Below are positions 35,401-44,400 of a stretch of 64,000 bases of DNA, in pieces. The DNA lies in NCBI GenBank assembly GCA_009760885.1, contig CM019709.1:32205906-32269905 (forward strand), read 5' to 3'. Made by a program: the position numbers and the translations under genes. The notes beneath the pieces were generated by a model. That model searched no databases, was not told where the DNA came from, and saw only the letters and a program-made list of their open reading frames with translations. This DNA comes from Achatina immaculata. Its lineage: Eukaryota > Mollusca > Gastropoda > Stylommatophora > Achatinidae. Each line of letters opens with the position of its first letter. Position 1 is the first letter of the stretch.

Positions 35401-38400
35401 GTTTCATCTGCATGTCTTACAAGCATGGAGCAATATTGTCTCTTTGTATCATTTTAATATACTTATTTTCTTACTGGAAAACTGGAGGGACAGCAAGGCA
35501 GAGAAAGACAAAGAAGCAGTATAGTTGGTGGACTAAAAGAGTGGTACCTATCACAGTCCAACACCAGAAAGAGCAAAGGACAGGTGGTTGTAGTAGTCAG
35601 TGATGACCAGCACCTGGTTGGTATGGACCAGACACAGAGAGAGAGAGAGAGAGAGATATTTTCTCTCACTTTTAAGAACATTCTCCTATTTTTATTAGTG
35701 TCTTTTTCAATATTATGCATTTTCTGTTCTCGACTTGACTCTTCTTCTTTGTTGCTCACCCTCAAACGGGTGTTGATTGTGGTGCATGTCCATTGTGTGC
35801 CTTGCAGGGCCCAGTGCATCCAGCTTCAACTCGTGTTAATGGGACCGAGCTCGTCTTCTCAGTGCAGTCCTTAACTCTTCCGTGCCCTAATGACTAAAAT
35901 TGGTCACTTCCGGTTTGTGTCTATAGTGCCGTGTGACTATATTTTGGTACATGCTTTGTTTCATTAAAAACCTGGTGTAATGTTTAGATTGTAAACATTT
36001 AGTGCGCATGCCCCATGACCCTGTTCATCATGGCTGAAGAGTGCCTAGTAACGAGGGAGAAAATCAAAGTGATCACCATGAATTTTCAATTTTTGGTGAT
36101 GCAGATAAGAGATATGGACATACCCTGTGACCAGACCACTGTTCTTGAATGTATCCCAAGTAGATCTAGACATATTAGAGTACTGGAGAAGTAGTTAGAA
36201 GGTTATTTCAGACATTATTTTAGGGAGAAAGGCACATACAATCACAAGACGAGATTGACAGGTAGTTCTAGGTGTCTCAGATGGTACGTACTGTACCCGA
36301 TGGTAAGTAGGACACAACTATTGTCTAAAAACATCACATTACTTCTTTTTTTCCTAAAAAAAATCTCTGCATTTATGAAATCTTCATACATTTTTAGTTA
36401 TTTTGAAACATAATAAGTACACATAACATGGAAGTACTGTATTTCATTCACTTTTCCAACTACACCCCTGTTACATATCAAGACCTGAGCTTTTACTCCA
36501 GCACCAAACTGAATGTCCATCTTTCTTCCTGTGGCACGGGAAGAGTTAATCTCTCAGCCAGATTACTACTGGTTTCCAAGAGAACTGCTGGAAGCTATTA
36601 TAGTACTGGTCAGCTATGGTTCACCAGCACAGATGCAAGCAGCCAGTTATGGATGGCTGATCACTTCTCATTCATAATTGTTCGCCATCATTATTTTAAA
36701 ATATTCTTTTAGCTGTTTGTAGCAGAACTACGAAGCTATTGGACTAAGCTGTATAAACCTTACTGTTTTCCAGAATTTACCTGAAGATCCCCAGGACGAA
36801 ATGTTTGGTCATGTTTTCGCTCCAGTAAGTAAGACAGGCTGTCATCCATGACAGCTATTATTATTTCTCTAATGAGTTATGTTCCTGCTACATTCAGGAA
36901 TATGGGATGCTAGAACCATATGGATTGAACTCGTTATTCAGCTACACCTAACATTCTCCTCTTCCGCAATCATAATCCCTCCCCACTATGTTCCACTCCC
37001 TTCTCACTTGTTACACATAGTTCAGAAGCTCCTCACAGCATCACATTACAACCCTTCTACCCCAACTATAATCACCTATTTCACATTCTCCTGGCTAGGT
37101 TACCATTGTATCACTCTCTCTCCCCTCCATGGTTTCCCCACCCTCAGTTACAACCAACCGACCACACATCACAAATCTCCATTTAAATATTCTCTACACT
37201 CCACCATGTGTATTTCTGAACAAGTGTCGGACAAGTCATATCTTCTTACAAGTTACATCTAAGTGCTCTATTAATTTTATTTTAATTTTTTTTTTTTTTA
37301 ACATAGCATTCATGTGAATTTATACTGTATCTCCTCTCCCTATTTCTTTATCCTGTGTGTTTTTGTATGATTAAGGCTCACACAACTGCGTATTCATTAA
37401 ATAATAAAGCTGTTCCTATTTTTTTCCTATTTTATACATTTTAGTTAAGTGTTCTCTGCTTTTCCGTTCATTTTTCCAATTCTTATTTTATTATATATCA
37501 TAGATGTACATTTATATTTTCTCTTTTTTCTTGTTTCTTTGTCCTGTATGTTGTTGTATGATTTAGGTGTAAATTGAATCGTTACAGCTGTGCTTGCAAA
37601 TTAATAAAGCTGTTCCTAATATTTTGTTATTACAGCTTTACAGCAGTGGCTCTGTGTTTATTTATATGTATAGTTTTTATATACTTATTTATTTTATTTA
37701 TATATTTACACCCAAAAACTATTTGTGTGTTACTAGAGTAAGGAAGTAGAGTAGAAGAACAGATACAGAATATGGAAACAGAGATATCTAACAGCAGAAT
37801 AGAGATACATAACAGAGGAACAGAGACGCAGAATAGGGGAATGGATACATAGCAGAGGAACAAAGGCGCAGTAGGGGAACAGATACATAGCAGAGGAACA
37901 AAGGCACAGAGTAGGGGAACAAAGATATATAGCAGAGGAACAGAGACACAGTAAAGGTAGGGGAACAGATACATAGCAGAGGAACAAAGGCACAGAGTAG
38001 GGGAACAAAGATATATAGCAGAGGAACAGAGACACAGTAAAGGTAGGGGAACAGATACATAGCAGAGGAACAAAGGCACAGAGTAGGGGAACAAAGATAT
38101 ATAGCAGAGGAACAGAGACACAGTAAAGGAATAGACATACATAGCAGAAAAATAGACATAGTAGGAGAACAAATATATAGCATAGGAATAGAGACACAGT
38201 AAGGGGATAGACATACATAGCAGAAGAACAGAGATAGTAGGGGAATGGAGATATATGGGAAAACAGAGATGATAGAACAAATGAACCAAAGCTGACTTGG
38301 CTTAGCCTGTCTTCCTCTGTGAGCTCATGTTAATGCTGTTCTAGTTGTGTAACTTGACAAGCAAGACAGGGACAGAAATATTGTTCCATTGTGAGAACCT

Positions 38401-41400
38401 GGTGTTATTCTTGAATTTTAAAAAAAAAAAAATTGTCGCCTACTCGTGGTTACATCAGCAACTCTTAGATGAGTAATCATTTAGTTTTGGTTATTTCGGT
38501 GCCTCCCAGGTGAGTTATAATTTAGTTTTGATGGCTTCTGTGGTACCCTTTAATAAATCTTCTTTTTCATTTGTCCCTTCCATGGCCTTTCATCATTCAG
38601 TTTTTGTTGTTTGTTTGTCCCCAGACAAACTTTTAGTTTTTTCCGCATGACAAATCATCATTCAATTTTATCATATTTCAGTGCCTCCATGACAGATCAT
38701 CATTCAGTTTTATCATATTTCAGTGCCCTCATGACAAATCTTGTCCCAAACTCAGAGTGAAGAACCAGCCCTGCTTGACAGAGAGCGTACTCCGGAACTT
38801 AAACTTCGACACAAAGAAACTGGTAAACCCGACCACAAATGTTCATTTTAAATAGTACAGACAGTCCCCAAGATATGAATGCCCAGTTTATGCACAACCC
38901 ATAATTATGAATGACTCTCGTAAACCCAATTGTATTAAAAATTCGAGTTACATACAGTGATTCATAATAACAAATGGGTGCTACTATGTGGCATGCATCA
39001 AAGTGTCTACAGCTGTTCGTTGGTTTCTTTAATGTTTTTATGCATGGAAGGGTACATTGTATACTATATATTGTATATCTGTAGTTTTCAAAGCAGAACT
39101 TAACTGTTCTGACTTACACACAAATTTAACTTATGAACAAACTTAGGAATGGAACTTGTTCGTAACTTGGAGACTGGCCCGTACATCTTGCGAAGCAAAT
39201 AAATAATAGATCAGATGAGCAACAACAACAAAAAACAGACGAACGATATAACAAAACATTTTTTGCCAAACCAAAAGACTAATAAAATTCCTACCGGAGA
39301 GATAAGTTGGAGAAAAAAAGAGTAAGTGATTGATTGGTTCATCTTTATTTCAAAAGGGTTAGGAATTGGGCACGCAGGCCCGTCTGACATTCTGCCCTTT
39401 ACCACACATCTTTCGCTCTATTACAAATATGCTGTTTATGTAACAAACATAATTAATATTGAAGCTGAGAGACATAAAATATAACATTTACGTTTCGCTC
39501 TTAAACATTCACTCAGTACAGAAGTAACTACATACATATATAAATGACTGTCTACTAAACAGAAATGTCAGGACTATTCAGAATAAACAATTAACTGTAT
39601 TCGGTGTCTGTAAGAGCAGTTTAAGATAACTTTTAAGGCATGTAGTTGGCATCAAATAGATACTGGGAAAGTTTGTAATTGTAAGAAGGAGTATAATTTT
39701 TTATACAGGATGGGAGGGTATTCCAAAGATGAGCAGCAGAATAACTAAAGCTTTTCTTGTAAAGATCAAATCTTATCTGTGGAGACAGCACAGGATGTGA
39801 TTTAGCCAACCTTATCTGTGGAGACAGCACAGGATGTGATCTAGCCAATCTTATCTGTGGAGACAGCACAGGATGTGATCTAGCCAATCTTATCTGTGGA
39901 GACAGCACAGGATGTGATCTAGCCAATCTTATCTGTAGAGACAGCACAGGATGTGATCTAGCCAATCTTCTCTGTGGAGACAGCGCAGGATATGATCTTT
40001 TTGAGCCTCATTTGTGCTTTTTTAATCTGAAAGATTTCAAATTATGATTTCAATGTAAATTTTTTTTTACATGTACTTCCCACACCCTATTTCCCAGAAG
40101 TGGATGTTATGAGCAGTTCAGGATAAAGAACAGACGACAGAGAAGGTTATGGAATGGATTTTTAATTTTTTTAAAAAAAATTATCTATTTCCAGGAAGAA
40201 ACGCTCTTGGTATTTATTGAAAAAAATTGTGATTTGGCATTTATTGGATGCCGGTGTCTACTCCAGGCAGGCGTTTATTTGCAAAATGCCAATTATGGTT
40301 CTGCAGCATCGGTATTAGTCTATATCATATGTCTTTCTATAGAAAGATGGAGATGATGTACAGACCTGATGTTTATTTGCCTCATGCGTTTATTCAGAAC
40401 ACGACTCCAACAAAAAAAAATGCACGCACGCATGCACAGAGAGAGAGAGAGAGAGATGGGCAGGCAACTATTTCAGACCCAGTACTTAATCAAGGAAATA
40501 TGGTATATAAAATGTGTGAAAACAAAATATACAAATTAATAAAAACTGTTTGCTTTAAAATTTAATAAATTAACATAAAAATTATTTCTGAAATAAAATG
40601 GATTTTAATATAACTGGCGCAAGGGAGTCTGAGTGGTGTAGAAGTTAGTACATTAGACTTTCACTGTGAGGTCAGTGGCTCAAGTCTGGCCAGAGATGTC
40701 TCAGTTACCCAGCTGTAAAAATGGGTACCTGACTCATAGTCAGGAGTTGATGCTGCCCAACTCATCCTCTAGTCTTCCATCAGGTCCAGAGAAGTATAGG
40801 CACAGATACCTATTTCACTGTGTGCATATATGGATAGGAAAAGATTAAGGCCGCCAATTAGCTGAGAGTTAACTCTTGTGTTCTTGGTATTTCAGAGCGA
40901 AAAGACCAGATCAAATGCCAGATATTCTTATGTGATTCTCAAGAAAGGACCTAGGGTTAAAGGTATGAAAAGTTCCTCATATATGTTGACTTTGTAAGTA
41001 CAATAATTTTATAATCTTTTCATGTGACATCATAGTTAAATCTGTAGACCTAGCTTCATAGGACTGCTCTAGTAGTCCAGCAAAGCCACTACACAATCTT
41101 TGAGATCTCATAAAGGAAGGGGTGATAACTTGGGTTCAGCAAATTCCATCATCATCATGTGGCAGGTTTAGGGAAGGACTGACACAGTCTCAGATTGCAG
41201 ATGTAGGATTGATCCCCACCTGTTACCTGTTACCCCCATCCAGTTGACCCGACTTACACATGGTAGACAGAGGTGTATGGTCCAGTTTTACAAAAAGAGA
41301 AAGAAAGAGTGAGGAAAGTGGGCAAGAAAATCTCATTATTTTCCCCGTTCTTTCTATCTCTTTTGCAAAACTGGACCATGCGGCTGTGTCTACCTTCATA

Positions 41401-44400
41401 GAACCAGTTTTACTGCAGCTCTCATTTCTTTTTATCCCTTGACTTATAAATGGGTACCCCATATCCTATGTTGAGGATAAATTCCTCCTGAAGATGGAAG
41501 ATATCTGTCAGTGCGGCGAGGCACTCTGGATTACACTGCACGTGTGGTTGTCAGGGGAAAGAAGGACAAATTGGATTCCATGCACAACCCAGTCCCTTGA
41601 GGAGGAGAGAAGAGGGTAAGACTGTGCCAGAGTCAAAGCGGACGATGAGCAGGAAAGAAAAATGTGGCAGATGTACATGTACTGTTATATTTTATTTGAC
41701 AGACGCAGAGTGGCCACGGGTGCTGCACCCGATCAGATCTCAGCGACATGTTCACGTGCACATGTGCTTGCCCTGCGGAGAGCTTCAGCATGTGGTCATT
41801 ACCAAGGGGAAGTTTGAAAAGTAAGTGATTGCAAGAAGTTACAGATTTTTCAAATGAGAAACAGCAAAGCTTTCACAAAGTAAAAGTGATTTGGCACAGT
41901 GTTGTATGGTTAGCAATTGAAAAATTATAGACAAAGCTAAAAAGCCAGGGGTGTGAGAGAAAGAGAAGTGACAAGAGAATTATCTGGAACTTGAACTACA
42001 GTAGGACAGACAGCTGCCTAGCTACAAGACTATCCACTTGGCATCTGATATCTCTTCCCCTACCCCCTCCCCCCAACAAAAAAAAAAGAAAAAAGGGGGA
42101 TGCTTGAGAATCTGAATCTTTATTGAGGGTGAAATTTGACACCTGGAAAGGAAACAAGGTCATGACACATAACTCTATGCTCATATTCAGTCTTCTGCAG
42201 GTATACAATCTGAGCTACAAACATGCACACATAGTCTCCTGCAATTGCCTAGTGCTAATTGGACAACAGTAATATCAAATAAACAAAATGTTATTGTTAA
42301 CTCATGCAACACTGTGCTAAACACTTTATTATAAGTTAGAAAGGACAATCTTCTTTGCATGTCCAGCCATATCCATATGTGCTCCATTCTCCTCTTTGTC
42401 TCCATTGGTGTACATTAACCTATTCTTATTGCCTGACTATCCTTCTGATGCCCTTATCAAATCATTCATGTTTTGCAGGTCCCAAGTTTCATCTCTGATC
42501 CTTCATATTTAACAAGAATACAAATTTACAAGTGTCAGTGAAATCTTTAGGCCTTCTTTAGCTTGATAATGCCCACATTGATATTGCCAGACTTTCCTCT
42601 ACAAACATGGAACCAGCCAGTTGATCTGCTCTTTCATTTCCTTCACTGCCTATTTCACTTGCCACAAAATGATGTGACAGTCAAAGAAATTCAAGCCACT
42701 GTTGTTAAGTCATTATAAAAGAAAAGTTTGCAGTCATGTGTACAGGATCATTTCTTATTCTTCTGTGTTCACTAGTTCTAGCCTCAGACATCTATATTTG
42801 TTGTTGGGATAAATTTTGCAGTCTTTTGGAGGTCATGTGGTTTGAGAAAACAGTGAAGACACTGTCCGATGAGGCAATCAGTGACCCATGGCTAACAAAG
42901 ACCCTGTCCCACCTCTCTGTGGTACGCCCAGTAACAGGCCTAGCCTGGCTAATGGGGCAGGGATCGCCATAGTCCCCATGGTGGTGGAGTCTGCTAAAGA
43001 AGCATCGCAGACCCCCTGCTTTTTAGCTGTACTCCGGGACTGAAAAAAGTAGCTGCCATAACCCGCTCCCACGCCGATACAATGCTGTGCCTTAACACCT
43101 TTACAACATCGGCTGCAAAGAACAGCTCGCAGTTACAGGGAGTTCGTACAAGTTGGAGGTCATGCTTTGTGTCTCAAAGTTTTGTCTGCCAGTGTAGATC
43201 CTTGTGTGGCCAGAGCTGGGTTTGGGTTTCTTGGTAGAGAGGGCATAGCTGCAGGATGTGCTGTGGAGTCGTGGATGCCTGTCTCACATGTATAGTCAAG
43301 GGTTTGTGACAGGTTGAGGCGATACAGGTTTGCTTGCAGTTGGCAGTGTCCCATACAGACTAAAGATAAGATGGTGGTTTGTGTGAGATTTACAGCATCT
43401 GGTTGCTAGATGTTGGGTTGTGCTGGTCAGTCCATAGCTTCTTGTGCTGATGCTTGATTATAGCTTTGACTTCACTGTATGAGACAGGGTGTTGAAGATG
43501 TGATTGTCTCCTGCCAGATTTGGCAAGTCTGTGCACAGCATTTCTATTGTATCTCTTTCTAGGCGCTTTCATGTAACAGTAGGCAGACTTGCTGTCAACG
43601 AGGAAGATGATGTTACTGCAAGTCTGAGCAGTGATGCTAACTAGTTTGGCAGCTTCTACGAGAGCAGTAAGCTCAGTTTGATACTTGGTGGCCAGAGAAC
43701 CAGCTTCTTCATCGTTTGTTCTTCACATGAGCAGGAGTTGCGCTGTACTCTAGTTCTTTGTATATCTGTCCCATTATGCCCTGCACATCCGTCTTCAGTA
43801 CACATTTCTTTCAGGTTTGTTTCCATAGCCTTTGGCTGTCCCCAGCCATCCTTCAAGGCAGCAGAGTTTGAGTTGTCTGGCCCATACCCTCGGACCGTCT
43901 GGCCCATACCCTCAGACCGCCTGGCCCATACCCTCAGACTGTCTGGCTCCTACCCTCAGACTGTCTGGCCCCTACCCTCAGACCGTCTGGCCCCTATCCT
44001 CAGACTGCATCTCCCACCAGCATAGATCTGAGTCATGGGGACACACAGATGCTCTCACCATGGCAAGGTAACAACTCAAATGAGAGCGTGAAATACAAGG
44101 TCACCAAAAAATCTTTAGCTTGCTTACAGAGAGTTCTCTGGAAATAGGCCGAGTCACAACAGGCTGACACATGACAGATCATGGTGGAATCAGAAGTGCA
44201 GTATTGCACTTCAGTGGGAAGAACATTATCCTGTCTTTTTATGCAAGTTTTTGGGCATGAAACAAAGAATACCAGCATCATCACAGACTTGGGAGAGCAT
44301 AGTGACTTTATCTGGGGTTATTCAGAAGAAGACACCCAAGAGCAGTTTTTCTGAACATTTTGAACTATTGTTAGGCACAACTAGCTGTGTTTTTGCTATG

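Noticed and set aside
36879..37262. A 127-residue open frame on the plus strand
   Set aside because: Pyrimidine-rich intron sequence with no family signature and no splice sites that would connect it to METTL17 in phase.
37630..38289. A 219-residue hydrophobic protein on the minus strand
   Set aside because: The frame comes from a low-complexity minisatellite; other frames are also long and the composition is that of the repeat.
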